From positions 3,650,501-3,714,500 of the forward strand of contig NC_080568.1 in NCBI RefSeq assembly GCF_030253575.1: a stretch of DNA of 64,000 bases, written 5' to 3'. How positions within the stretch are numbered: the first letter of the stretch is position 1; every line of letters starts with the position of its first letter. The notes under the pieces were generated by a model. The model was not told the DNA's origin and ran no database searches. It saw only the letters and a program-made list of their open reading frames with translations. This stretch comes from Rhododendron vialii. Taxonomy: Eukaryota > Streptophyta > Magnoliopsida > Ericales > Ericaceae. Positions 22,791 to 35,424 of this stretch are shown piece after piece. A program made the translations under genes and the position numbers.

Positions 22791-22986
22791 ATACCTTTCT
22801 CGGCCTTTTGGCTAAGATCAAGTGTAGTATCTGTTCTTATCAGTTTAATATCTGATACGTGGGCCATCGGCTCACATGATATTAAATTAATTTTTTTAGG
22901 GGGAAAGTCCATCACAGTAGCTTGCTGCTGGGGTTTCTCGCGCGTCGCCTTGGCGTTGAACTATTGCTTTGGCCTGGCGCACCCCA
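22791..22986 (+). ncRNA. U2: U2 spliceosomal snRNA, copy 2
   Basis: It is near-identical to copy 1 through the first 90 nt, with scattered changes in the 3' half (for example GTTGAACTATTGCTTTGG). The end GGCGCACCCCA is intact and a 3' box AGTCCAAA follows near 22996. The promoter is consensus, so it is probably active. Confidence 0.95.
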
Positions 22987-23209
22987 CCCAAATCTAGTCC
23001 AAATTTAGCTCTACCTATCTGACTCAACTCCCTTGTAACAAAGTTTACGAACACAATAGTAGCCAAATTACCCAAAATTAATCTGGGTTCATCTCTAATT
23101 ACGTAATAAACACGACGACGATCATCCTAATTGCAAAATCCCTCACTAGTCAACATAGGAGCCAGATCGAGAGTTGCAGTGCAGAAGCGAGTAACCTTCT
23201 TGAATTCAC

Positions 23210-23850
23210 TCCGGGCCGTGTTTTTTTTTTTTTGAACGGTGAATTTTTTTAATTAATCTATGAACAAGGTACAAAGATTAATAGAACAAGGAAAATATGC
23301 TGAGTCCGATACCCAATCCCTTAATTGGCAAGAAGCCAACCAAAGAACAACCCAACGAGACAAAACCCAAACTCCTAAAAGGCTAAAAGCCAAAAAAATT
23401 AGGACAAGCAATTAAGCCCAAATCAAACCCTAACAAAACCCTAGATTGCTGGCAGCCGCCCCATCCGAACAGCATCAACCTGGATCCGAAATGCCGCCGC
23501 CGCGAAGACTGCCGTGAACCCGCCGTATGTCACCGGTCCCAAAAACGCTCAGAGAATTGTCGCCGGTCCCAAAAACGCTCAGAGAATTGCCAGCCGCAAA
23601 CACCTCAGCTCCTGTTGCTGCCTCCGCCCTGCTACCACCAACCCATCCCAGATCGGCAGATCACCACCAACTCCTCCACTGCAACCACAAGCAGCAACTG
23701 CCATCACAGCCGCAGCACCCCTGAATCCTTCTCCCTTGCTGCCACCCAAACCCCAAAATCCGCCATACAATATAAAGCTCCTGTTGCTGATTGATTTATC
23801 ATATTTCAGAGAGAGAGAGAGAGAGACTGAGAGATTATGATCCGATATCA
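23210..23850 (-). mobile_element. Possible 5'-truncated non-LTR retroelement or retro-insert
   Basis: A poly-T run at about 23219-23232 (a poly-A tail on the - strand) starts a block whose composition differs from its flanks. It has CC/AA-rich text up to 23500, then GC-rich sequence with a 23-base direct repeat (GTCCCAAAAACGCTCAGAGA near 23536 and 23566). It ends in a GA tract at 23810. No reverse transcriptase motif and no clear target-site duplication are seen. Confidence 0.3.
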
Positions 23851-24655
23851 ATATAAAGCCCCGTTGGATGACAAGAACTTTGAGGAAGAATGGGAATGTA
23901 ATTTCATATTCCCTTAATTCCTATGCGTGAAATAGGCTGGAAATGTGATATATCTTTCAGATTTCCACATTTGAAACAGGCTGGAATAGACATGTGGTTG
24001 CAGTTGAGTTAATCCAATCAAGAATCACGTTTCCAACCTAAGGGAGAATCTCGTCCCTTCTCTCTCACATAGTAATCCTCGATACCTCGCTCATTTTGTA
24101 AATAATGAAAATTTTGATGCCCGATAAATTTTCAAACTAACGTTTCCCCGATAAGTTTGCTAAATTAATGCAAACGTTGGGATGAATTATTTTCAGGTAA
24201 AATCAAGTTATCATTGCTACCTGAGATTATTAGCATCCAAACATAACCACCTAAGGATTAAGACGAGCATTCAAACATAGCCTAAGGAACAAACAACCAA
24301 AAAACGGAGCAGTCTAGGATCCTGTTCCGCTAAGGTTCTTATTTTTTAAGTACTCATTTTCCGCTTTACGAGGCAGGTCATTCTCTCACAACACATCAAC
24401 TTTAATTCAAAAAATAAGTACTTGTTTCCCTTAGCGGAACGGGAAATATGAGATATGTTCATTAGTAGGTAATGATCTCGATTTCATTATTCTGGAAGCA
24501 GGAGTCCCAGTTGGAGAGTTATCACAATGCTCCTAATATATGATACAGGAAAAAAGCTAGGAGCATTATTTCTTCAAATGTAATGACCTCAAAAAACAAA
24601 ATACATAAAGCAAGAAGTATATATACAAATACGTACTTAAATGACGAAAGTTCTT
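23851..24655. other. Intergenic region 3' of the NT-C2 gene
   Basis: No gene is seen. It includes a small inverted-repeat element at 24317-24445, listed separately. The left end of the - strand gene's 3' UTR lies at its right edge. Confidence 0.5.
24317..24445. mobile_element. Small inverted-repeat element (MITE), CCGCTAAGG subfamily
   Basis: The ends are inverted: CTGTTCCGCTAAGG and CCCTTAGCGGAACGGG, with TTCTTATTTTTTAAGTACT answered by AAAAAATAAGTACTTG inside. It is the same subfamily as 32550-32677. The target duplication is unclear here. Confidence 0.8.
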
Positions 24656-27600
24656 CTATTCACCATCTTTCCATACTTCGCGTAGAAGCTGATACCTCAC
24701 GATATTTCGACCACTCTTTGGCATAGAGGTGAGTCTCGTTGAAGAAGGGGAAATCCTGGAGTTGTCAATGATGATAGAAGTCATGGGTGAATCCAGCTCA
24801 TCAAGCTCATCGTCACTGGTATACGATTTTCTGAGTAGCGAAGACCTGCTTGTCTGAAGAGTTTGGCTTCCCACTTCTCCTATAAACCCCGCGAGTGAAG
24901 CTGCTGGAGGCGGTGAATAGATTGTAGGTGCTGCAGTGCATGGAAAGGTGACCAATTCTCCGGTAGCATCCTCCTCAGCATCCTTAATTAACAAGTGCCA
25001 AAATATAAGGGGAAAAGTGTGTTCATTAATTAGAGGCAACACGGTTAAGCACGAATGCGGGTGAATGATATGCTAATATCTAAAAAACTCGGATATGGGT
25101 ACAACAACGATACATCAACAGTAAAATGTAGTCTAGTATTTTGCCAATAAAAGTATAGCTATGAGAAGCTAACCACTTGAAGAGATGGACTTCTCGTTTT
25201 TTTTTCTTTCTTCTTTCTAACACCGATTCAGATAAGGAACATGTAAGGAAAATTAAAGGACAAGTCAAACGAATAAACTGAAAGGTAGAGACCGTAGAGT
25301 ATTACAATTAAGCTTTAAACTCACTATATTATTGTTCGCTGGGAAAAGTAAGCATTGGAAAACTATTTGCGTATTTGTCCCGTCAACTAACTCTAAGACC
25401 ATTCGATAATTGATATAATCTCTAGCGCTCAGTGGAAAAGATATCCGAACCATCTCAAAGCTAACAAAATAAGTTTGCAATAGGAAGCACCCTACACATA
25501 TCTCAAGTATCTCAGATATTACTCCCTTGCAGAAATATCTGTGCTTCATAGGTGCACATTCTCAATTAACATGTGGGTAGAGATGCATTAACAAACAGAA
25601 CCAGGATGAACCAACCTCAACATCCAGGGCCTCAAGTACAGCAGCTGGAATTGGGTGCGGAGAGAACTCATCCGGAACAAAGTTGCTGAGGACCCTCTTG
25701 ATCAATGATGCACAGAACGTAGGGCAGACCTACAAACAGTAGGATTTCAAACAGTGAATCAGATTCATCAAGGAACAGAACAGGACACATGAAAAGGGAA
25801 TCAGAGTCATCAAGGACTTACCTCTTTTCTTATGGAGCTATCGCCAAGCATTTCAGTTGGAAGCATCATGAGATCGCTCAATGCATTGAGCAGACGGAAA
25901 GCTTTGAAAGATTTTACACATTTCATTTCACTGTTGTCATCATGATTGGTCTCATCTTCAGCTGAGTCATTATCCTCAATGCCAAATAGATCCGTAAGCC
26001 ATCTAGACCAGTTCCCAATCTACCAGCCAGAAAACCAAAATAAGACCCAATAAGGAGAAGTAGTCACTTTTGGTTATTGATACGTAGTTCAAATAAGTCT
26101 TGCAGTTTAGAGATTGATCAGAAGTCCAAATATGATATGTAGTACAGATATAGAGAATCAATTCTCTTCTTTTTCTTGCTAACAAATTATTTCTGCGTTT
26201 GTGTAGTGCTTACTCTCAAACTTTTGTGTAAGCTTACGGAAGAGCAACACTTATGTATCTTTTACCAAAACTGTAGAGTCGACGCTGGATGTATAAAACT
26301 TATCTTATATTGCATCCAATCAAAGCATTCCAATCCTTATTCTGTTCCTTTTCAGGAACTTTTCCCAGCCCCTTGTTTAGGCTAGGAGTAGAAGGGGCAT
26401 GAAGCAACCGATTGAATATGATTGCTTATCTAAATCATCTGTTCCTCTATTGTGATTCTCTACGTCAAATCCGTCAATCATAAGTGATTGATTTGTACTT
26501 AAATTTACCTGCTAATTGTATTGTCAAATGTACAGGAAAAGAAATATTAGGTGTTGGCAAATTAATGAGTGTTGCTATATGTACCGACCACGGGGAGGGA
26601 AAACGTACCGACGGCCGCCGGCGGGCCGTCTCCGGCCACCGGACGGCCGATCCGAGCCGTTCAAAAATTCTAAAAAATAAAACCGAGGGGGTCAACGCGG
26701 GAATCAAGGGCATCCGAGGTGTTTAGGGTGCTTGATCAAAGCACCCTTTTTTCGTGTATATATGTGTGTGTACATATACACACGAAAAAAGGGTGCTTTG
26801 ATCAAGCACCCTAAACACCTTGGATGCCCTTGATTCCCGCGTTGACCCCCTCGGTTTTATTTTTTAGAATTTTTGAACGGATCGGATCGGCCGTCCGGTG
26901 GCCGGAGACGGCCCTTTCTCTCCCCCAATGGTCGGTACTCATAGATTTTTCGCAAATTAATTCATCATATTCTCATATTTTTGCAATAGAGATCCAAATT
27001 TGAAACAAGAAATGACTCCAACAACAAGATTCTCATATAATACATTCTGGACCCAGTAATCATGTTATCCCAAAGCACGAGTATCTGAAATAGAAAGATA
27101 TGACAGGTCACTATAGTGGTCTCCATGAGTAGGTAAACTGTTAGCATCCTTCAACGGATTATAGATAAGCATGCCAGTTTGTTTTACTCACAGCATTTTT
27201 TAGTAGTGCACCAGAACCAAAGCTTGATCGACAAGCAAGAATTGGAAGCACCCTAGGATCGCTAATCGGGTCAGAGACAGGATCTGTTGGTATTTCTTCA
27301 GCTGATTCACGAAGAATGGCATTGAACATCGCAACATCTAGTCTATCCACCAGCTGCTCCATTACCTACAAAAATAATGAAAAGGTGTCAGACATTAACA
27401 AGGAGTCTCACCCATCTGCATGAAATATTGTCCATACATTCATATTACGTGACTTAACAAACATGCAAAATGTAATCCTGCCTTGCTCCAGTACTCCAAA
27501 TGAGATGTCGCAAAATAAACCAATGGTTAGTCTGTATTTCGGAATGGTGTTCTACATTATTGTGGTATTCGTTCGTGTAGGACTAATAACTACATATGGT

Positions 27601-30600
27601 CTTTTGGATAAACGCCAGACTCTGACAATGTTTTCCGCTCCAATTTAAAAACAAAATTTTTTTTGGCCTGGGAATTCAAGCAATTTACAAATCAGAGCAA
27701 GTTATCAATGGATAAGCGCATGTCATAGTGAGTTCTCAACATCAAGAGCAAAGGGATTCCAAACATCTGTTGGAATTGTTCCAGTACTTTTAGGGAGATT
27801 CTCATGAAAGATAACTGCATTTTTGTATGAAATGGAAAGATAATTATAACTAGCTAACGAGACTTAATATGTATGCATGAAGTTTTTGCACTTCGGCAGA
27901 AACAAAAATAGATGTAGTTCTGTGTTGCCATGCAAATGAATCATGTCACAAGTTTCCACATCTAGACCAGAAGTAATTTTCGTGCAACAAAACATAAATT
28001 TGAAGCACATATTAATCACGTTATAAACCAATCATGAACTGCGGACTGAGGAATACAATTGCAGTGCACAAACGTACCAATCTAGCAAGCAGAGGCAAGC
28101 AACCACACTCGTGCCCTCCGGCTCGAATGGGACAAAGCCTTTCACAGGCATCTTTAAAAGCCTTTTTCCAAAGCTCTATAGAAAAATTCCCCTGCTCTTG
28201 ATCACCTGCAGCGTATTTACTTCTCCTTGAGCTTGAGCTTGAACTTCTAGTCTTCGTTGCAGCGGACTGCATATGTGGAGTTAGAGTCTGCATAGGAAAA
28301 GAATAGATCAGTCAGTAAAAGTAATGGCATCTGACTTAAAACACTTCCGATGCCAAAGAAGAAGAAGAAGAACTGGGCAGAACCTGCCACCAAACTGACT
28401 CAACAATTCGGGAGAAGATCCAAGCTTCAATTCTTTCCAATGCAACCACAAATGTTTGTGGGTTTTCCCAGTCCCCTAATTCTTGCAGTGGTTGATTCTT
28501 TTTTTTCGTAGTGGAAGAGAACGTATTCCGTTTCAAAGAGGATCTTCCAGCTGACCCCTTCCTACCGCCATTGGTTTCCTGAACTGACTGGTTGGCAATT
28601 GCTCTTAACATGATAGAATTTGACAACCAGAAAGTTAACCTACAAAAAATTAACAGGAGATTCAGCTGAAATGTCCAACAAGAAAGAGGGGCATATTGGT
28701 AAAGGAAAAGGAAGAAAACCTAAACACCCTAGAGAGGAACACCACCAAAAGTGCAAAAAAACAAGCTAATAGCCAAGTCTACCAAAAAAAAAAAAAAGGA
28801 GCTAACCAAAAATAAAACAAAAAAGGAAAAAAGAAACAAAAAGAGAAACAAATTAAGAAAATGCAGGGAAGAGGAAAAATTAATCCACTATCCAGGTCTA
28901 CCGAAGAGCTATTAAGTACATTATTGCCTCCAACTTATATTTTGACCAAGATAAACTTAAACCAGTCAATTGCACTATCCACGTTTTCAAACAAGTGCCA
29001 TGAGATTCCCAGGTGATACCATTCAGGGGGCTTTTGCTGACCTCTCCAGCATGTGATTCATCTCACCTATTGATGACAAACTTTTCAGAGCTACTATTAA
29101 GAGGTCCTTCTAAATTTCGTACAATTTGCATAATTTATGGAGGGAAACATAGTTGTCTCAATTATCTGCAATAACTGGCTGCAATAATCAGCATATCTAA
29201 GTGCTGGAAGTAAATAATTGATACCTACCTCGGGACATCATTTCCACATGATTTAGAAACCAAAATTAATCCTGAGACAGCCGCACTTGCTGCACTTGCC
29301 CTTTTAGCATGGGACATGGTTTTGCAAGCATGAAGATAGAATCTAGAGAGACGCCGAGCCGGAGCATGCACCTTGATCATGGAACTGCCATGCTCAGCAA
29401 CTACCGAATAAAGAGCAGCTTCAACAACTGCAGCTTCTCTCAATTCTTCCTCAAGCATCTCGACTCTGGACTTCCATTCAAATTTGTTGTCAGAAAAACC
29501 ATCACTAGGTTTATTTCCTTCAGTAGCTGCATTAGATGAACCATTGTTATAAGCACTTTTTGGTTTATGTACTTCCTTTGCTTTTTCCGTATTCTGGCTT
29601 CGGTCAGAAAATTCACCAGTTTTTCCTGAGCTTAGAGGTCGCTGAACAGAATTCGTAGGCCTTAGCTTATTACTGGTTATGGCGGTGCTCTCCACTCCCA
29701 ATTTGCTGTCAGAAAAACCATCGCTACGTTTCTTTCCTTCAGTAGCTGCATTGGATGTGCCATTGTTATACACACTTTTCGGTTTTTGTACTTCCATTCC
29801 TTTTTCCATATCCTGGATTCCGTCGGAAAATTTACTGGTTTTTGCTGAGGTAAAGGGTAGCTGAACTGAGTTCGTATGCCTTAGCTTATTACTGGTTATT
29901 GCGGTGCTCTCCACTCCCAATTTGCTGTCAGAAAAACCATCACTAGGTTTCTTTCCTTCAGTAGATGCATTGGATGTGCCATTGTTATACTCACTTTTCG
30001 GTTTTTGTACTTCCATTCCTTTTTCCATATCCTGGATTCCGTCGGAAAATTTACTGGTTTTTGCTGAGGTAAAGGGTAGTTGAACAGAATTCGTATGCCT
30101 AAGCTTATTACTGGTTATGGCGGTGCTCTCCACTCCCAATTTGCTGTTAGAAGAACCATCGCTAGGTTTATTTCCTTCAGTAGCTGCATTAGATGTGCCA
30201 TTGTTATATGCACTTCCTGGTTTATGTACTTCCTTTGCTTTTTCCGTATTCTGACTTCTGTCAGAAACTTCACTGGATTTTGCTGAGATAAAAGGTAGCT
30301 GAACGGAATTCATATGCCTTAGCTTATTGTTGGTTAAGGCGGTGCTCTCCACTTCATATGCTCTTCTGCTGAATGGAATGGTCTCACTCCTTGGCATAGC
30401 ATGCTTTCTGGTAGCGTCAAGTGACGATTTATTTTCCAAAAAACTCCTCATCTCTTTCACACTTGGTTTTTCCTGTCCATATTCTCGTAGTTCCGTTTTC
30501 TCCGTGCCATCCACTAGACCGGCATGGACCTCATTAACAGTTGTGTCCAGCTGGCTATTTTTCCTATGTGTCACAACTTGTTCGTAGGGATGTCCATTGG

Positions 30601-32081
30601 CTTGAGAACCAATGAAGCTTGCAAGGGAACCCTTCTGAATATATTCATCCGAGGATGCAACTTCTGATGCAATTTTTTCAACATGGTCTCTAACAGATTG
30701 TTGAGCCTTCTCTTGATTTTTCCCTTTTCCATCAGCAACCTGTAATGAACAATCATCTGTGATATTTCCCTGTTCCAGCTTTTTCATGCAGTCGGTAGAC
30801 CCAATCATTAAATCAAAATCACAATAGGCAGAGAAACAAGATTAAAAAAGGTTAAACGCAATAATTTTCTCCTAGAGAAAGTTTAACAGATAAGCATGAT
30901 TTGGTTATGAAATCCCCTAAATCTGGGACAAGGCTGCTGAAAATAAAGGGTGTGAACTCGCATTCAGCTGTTCAGTCGTTTTGTTGCTGCTGAATTCACC
31001 AATTACACTCTAAAACATTAAACAGATTCTTTTCTACTCCTTCTGTGCAATCTTTTCCTGATTTTGATTCATTCAGCAATCTTTTCCTGATTTTGATTCT
31101 CTCCCTGCATTCACATTTAGTTGGGCTAGTAATCTTACTCTCAAAAGTGCATTGAAGCTAGTTATTTTAGTTGTATAATCTAGGATTTCCATTATGAATG
31201 CTCACCATTACATTTCAAACCGACTATAAGCACGTATGGCAATCTCACATATACAATTTGGACTAAATTAACGGAGGGACCAATTTGAAGCATGTGTCAA
31301 AGGCCTGGTTGTAAAGATACGATTCTGTTCAATAAACGTTGCGAAAAATGAGCAAAGATAAAAATTGGTATTTCCCTGAAAGGAAGATAGAAAACTAAGA
31401 CTTGCGTACCTCTTTATTCTGAGATAATGAACCCTTATTAGCCTCAAAAGCAGAAGAGGAAGTGGTTCGTGAGGAATGCGAGGACCCATCATCATCCGTA
31501 AAAGAAGCAATCTCAAGTTCATCATCGTTTACTTCCTTCATCAAGTTTGAAACCAATTCTCTATGCTTGTCTAGTGATATCTCTTTTGATAAGCTTCCAT
31601 TTGGTGATTGGGGGTAGCTCTCCGTATCAATTGGCCGCACACTCACATACAAAACTGGTTGAGCTGCATTCTTAGAACTCTTCTTGCAGTTCACAAGAGC
31701 ACTGATGGTTAAATTTTCTTCAATAATTCCATAATCTGCCAGATTTATTATGGCGGTTCCCAAGTGTTGACCGGCTTTGTCCTTTCGAGATTCATACAAG
31801 TAGAACTCCAAGCAGTTCTTCTGGAAGTGATCGCTGTCCCTCTTTTCTTGACATAGCGTCACCGGAAGCGCAAAACATTCGTTGAAGTCAATGTTGTCGT
31901 TGCCCACAACAGAAGCAAAGGACCCGATATTCTGATCACCGTTTTCCCATTGCAGAAAAACAGATTGAACAGATTTGAGAGACTTTGATGGGGGCCAAGG
32001 CTTAATCTCGTGCACGGTGACAAAGTAATCAACTTGAACAGAACTACCTTTTCGGTTTTTCGATCTCAGCCCAAATACCAT
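24656..32081 (-). CDS. NT-type C2 domain protein, gar2-related/DIL-like family
   Basis: Exons in coding order: 32081-31410, 30778-29229, 28639-28384, 28287-28078, 27365-27192, 26019-25822, 25729-25616 and 24982-24656. They total 3501 nt, 1166 aa, with phases agreeing at every junction. The acceptor of exon 2 (30779) is the least certain. Residues about 8-155 form an NT-type C2 domain (VDYFVTVHEIKPWPPSKSL, GSFASVVGNDNIDFNECF, KDKAGQHLGTAIINLADY). The middle has four 73-residue repeats at about 367-658. The C-terminal half is helical and DIL-like (RLTFWLSNSIMLRAI, SFGSGALLKNAIGNWSRW, HPIPAAVLEALD). Arabidopsis relatives are annotated only as nucleolar gar2-related or NT-C2 proteins. NT-C2 domains suggest membrane or cytoskeleton contact, but the function here is not known. 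Confidence 0.88.
26581..26938. mobile_element. GC-rich foldback element in an intron of the NT-C2 gene
   Basis: This is a 358-bp near-perfect palindrome. The ends are GTACCGACCACGGGGAG and the inverse of CTCCCCCAATGGTCGGTAC. Arms of about 170-175 bp meet at a TATATGTGTGTGTACATATA centre near 26770. The RNA would fold into a long hairpin. It lies in the intron 26020-27191. A related element is at 61694-61948. No transposase is present. Confidence 0.9.
29476..30351 (-). repeat. Four in-frame 219-bp repeats in the NT-C2 gene
   Basis: The segment encoding VESTAxTxNKLR recurs at spacing of about 219 bp (73 codons), near 30340, 30120, 29900 and 29680. The two middle copies are nearly identical; the outer two are more diverged. 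Each carries KPxSxYNNGTSNAxTEG and SDGxSDxK. The units are polar and probably disordered. Confidence 0.92.
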
Positions 32082-32082
32082 A

Positions 32083-32219
32083 CTTGGAGATAAAATGACT
32101 AATCACAATGCTTTAACTGGATTTGGATCACCCACAATGCCTCTTAAGTTGATGAACTATGATATTATAACTGAAAGCATATGAAGAAAACAAAATCAGA
32201 ATCAGAAAAGTTTCATTAC
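32083..32219 (-). other. Probable 5' UTR intron of the NT-C2 gene
   Basis: On the - strand there is a donor CACCTCAG|GTAATG (32220/32219) and an acceptor ATCTCCAAG ending at 32083, one base before the ATG. This fits a short leader intron. Confidence 0.5.
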
Positions 32220-32549
32220 CTGAGGTGAAAATATGTGAGGAAAAAACATAGAAAGGTCACTTCAATTCACATTACACGGCCCAGATGGCGAAAAAGTGAG
32301 CAGAATATGAACATAACCAAAATGCACTAACGGCGAGCATATAGAGAAACCAGAAACAGAAGCAGTACAAGTACGTAACATAGAAAATTACGGTTACATA
32401 TGAAAATATAGAAGGAACAAAACCAAAGTGATCTGAATTTGGACATAACCAAAGCGAAACTGAAAACATTGTAGAGAAATCAGAATCGGGAAAAAGCACA
32501 TTATCACAGACGATCAAACATCGATATTGGATAACATAACAGTCAATTA

Positions 32550-32677
32550 GGCTCCGTTCCGCTAAGGTTCTTATTTTTAAGTACTTATTTTCTGCTTGTA
32601 AGACAGATCATTCTCTCCCAATACACTACCTTTAGTTCAAAAAATAAGTACTTATTTTTCCTTAGCGGAACGACGGC
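32550..32677. mobile_element. MITE with TTA target duplication, CCGCTAAGG subfamily
   Basis: The ends are GGCTCCGTTCCGCTAAGG and the inverse of CCTTAGCGGAACGACGGC. TTA flanks both sides (32547-32549 and 32678-32680). A 3-bp TTA/TAA duplication is typical of PIF/Harbinger (Tourist-like) elements. It sits about 470 bp upstream of the NT-C2 start codon. Confidence 0.88.
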
Positions 32678-32760
32678 TTAAATTCACATCTCAAAGCCCA
32701 GATGCAGAAAAAGTGATCTGAATTTGGACAAAATGTGGCAAAACTTAGTTCGTTCAACAA

Positions 32761-33168
32761 GATCAAACTAATATTGGAATTCCAGATTAATAGTAAAGTC
32801 ACTACAACAAATTACTGAGCCTTTTGGGTCTGCCCCACCCTACCCAATCTGACCAATTTTCTCTCAAGTTCAATTTATGAATTTTATGGTAAAATGGGCT
32901 AGTTGCGGGCCAATCTTCGTGCCATCTCGCTAATCTGAACCGATCATCTTGTCGGGTCTGTGAAGATCAAACTATTATTGGATTCCCAGACTAATAGTAA
33001 AGTCACTACAACAAATTACTGAGCCTTTCGGGTCCGCCCCACCCTACCCATTCTGACCAATTTTCTCTCAAGTTCAATTTATGAACTTTATGGTTAAATG
33101 GGCTAGTTGCGGGCCAATCTTCGTGCCATCTCGCTGATCTGAACCGATCATCTTGTCGGGTCTGTGAA
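32761..33168. repeat. 204-bp direct tandem duplication upstream of the NT-C2 gene
   Basis: Units at 32761-32964 and 32965-33168 are highly similar. Both hold AAAGTCACTACAACAAATTA, GACCAATTTTCTCTCAAG and CTTGTCGGGTCTGTGAAG. It is a recent duplication in the upstream region of the - strand gene. Confidence 0.92.
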
Positions 33169-34663
33169 GAAGATCTTTCATGCAAAATCAATAGGCTTTT
33201 GAGCTGAACCAACAAGAGGAATGGTTGGATCACCAAATTGTGATTGGAATAGGTCCAAAAAAATTGAGACATACAATAAGTTCAATGAGCAATAGATACG
33301 CAATTGAAATCAATTGAACTCAAACCTGGGATTGTGGTAAAAAAAACATTGATTTGCTTCACTACCATCAGAAGTCCTAACCAGCAATCTAGTTGCTAAT
33401 CTAAGAAAATGTAAAGCAAAAAGCAAAACTTTCCTAGTCAGCAATCCAATATAAAGTAGAAATCTCAGGCAATGAAAGAACAATGCCTCAAACAAGGCAT
33501 GCGGCCATTGTAAAGCACCAAATCTTCAGTGTGTAAAAAATACGTACAGATGGATATAACCCAGATTGAGAATGCGTGTTGGGTTATGCTTTTCTTTACT
33601 TGTGATGGGAGGAGAAAAGCAGAGGAAAGCGGTAATCACTATGTTCTTTACTTCTCAGCTGCTGCTGCTGCTGCTACTTTTCTCTTGTCTTTGTGTTTTT
33701 CAATTTTATTCCCTTCTTGTGTGGGGGTCGTAGTCTGAAAAGGAGAGAGTAATTACAAAAGTGGAGAGATAGAGAGAGAGAGAGAGAGATGGGGAAGAAG
33801 ATGATCCAATCCTGAAAAGTGTGTATTTGAGAGAGTACATGTAGCTCACACGGATTCTTCTGAATGTATGTACACCTAAGGCGAGGACAAAACAGTAATT
33901 CTTGAGATTTTTATGGTGCATGCACGTGCACCCAGAAAAAACAAAAACAAAAACAAAAACAAAATATAGGAAAATGAGATTTTTCATATGCTAGAACTTG
34001 CCCTAGTTGGTCTTCTCATTTTCTTGGAACTTAGGAAAATGAGAGAAAAGGGAAAAAAAAAATTGAGGAAAGTGGAAGGATATAAAGGAAAAATTTTACT
34101 GTGCAGAAAATTAAATTAAATATTTCTTTTTCTTTCTTTTCTCTTTCAAGTTTTTTTTTTTGATAGGCTTTTCTCTTTCATAATTTTCAAACAAACCCTT
34201 AGTTCAAGTAAAGTAAGAAACTTTATGGTATCTATTTCTATTTCTTTTTCTTAACTTTTTGTCCCCATAAATTTACTATATGAATATAGTTCAACATCTT
34301 AACATGTGAAAAATCTCATTTCCTTTACCTCCATATTTCTTGCGAGTAAATGTGTTAGCTAATGGGATTGTTTTCTTGATAATCGGATATTCAGGTTAAC
34401 TCATGCACTCATCAATAAAATTTCGGAGCCTTGAAGTTAATGATTAAGAAAACCTTCACTGGTCTTAAGGTTTGGAACGTTTGGTCTTCGTGAGATTCAG
34501 CCTTGCGACTCCAAGCTCTAGGGTATAAGCCCTTTTGTTTGATGTCCCATACTACTTGGCCAAAATCCAAGTCCGATAGCTAATGGGATTGATATCGATA
34601 ATCTCCAATCAGATCGCAACTTTACATAACATCGAATATCACCTTTGTAATTTCCGACATACC

Positions 34664-34696
<33 letters not shown>

Positions 34697-35254
34697 TATA
34701 TCACCTTTGGTTGGTGAATTTTGTTTCCTTTTTAATGCCAAAGTAATTCGAGTCACTTTGCGTGTATCTTGAATAGTTTCTGGACCTCAAAATTTACTAC
34801 CTAGTATTAAATTTCTAATGGTCCCAATAGTTTTTTTTTTTTTTAGGGCGTGACTCAAAATAAATTCCGTTTTGCTTGACATTAGTTTCATAGTTTTTTT
34901 TTTGGTAATGCAGGGTCTCAGACTAGTTTGTGCGAATCTCGGATTAGTCCCTACAGCCTCTCTCACAGCCGTTTCACACGCTTACGTGAGATAGTGAATT
35001 GGCTCGAAGAGTTGTATAAGCAAGAAGAATTAAATCTGAGACCTTGTGATGGACTTATATTTCAGACCAAGACCATTTAATCAACCACTTGGGAATCATT
35101 AGTTTCATACGTAGTTTATTTGTGTTTGCTTGAGTTTGGATGATTACAATTTTCATTTGTCAAAGATTCGGTAGTTGTAGCTTATTATTGGGAGATCACA
35201 GTGTCTGGTGGGTACTACTTTTCCTCATATAGGTTTTTAACCAGTTTCCTTTGG
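33169..35254. other. Intergenic region: simple repeats, no gene
   Basis: It includes a GA tract (33770-33790), an (AAAAC)n stretch (33937-33962) and poly-A followed by (TA)n (34664-34700). Poly-T runs are also present. A dispersed segment beginning about 34960 is duplicated near 37490. No protein gene is supported. Confidence 0.5.
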
Positions 35255-35256
35255 TG

Positions 35257-35424
35257 AGCCGTCAGGATTGTGCATTCGACGATTCGGATCTCATCTCGAC
35301 AACCAACGATCGAGAATCGTTCATTGCCGATATGAGATCCAAGCTGTCGGATGCACGATCCGATAGCTCGGAGGTGCGCAGCACGGTGCTGCTCAAACCA
35401 CTGCACAACACCTTCCTCCAATTC
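35257..35424. mobile_element. Small element with 9-bp target duplication
   Basis: It is flanked by CCTTTGGTG on both sides (35248-35256 and 35425-35433). It contains an imperfect inverted repeat (GTGCATTCGACGATTCGGATC against GATCCAAGCTGTCGGATGCAC). The related segment at 37640-37805 lacks it, giving an approximate empty site. Confidence 0.7.
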
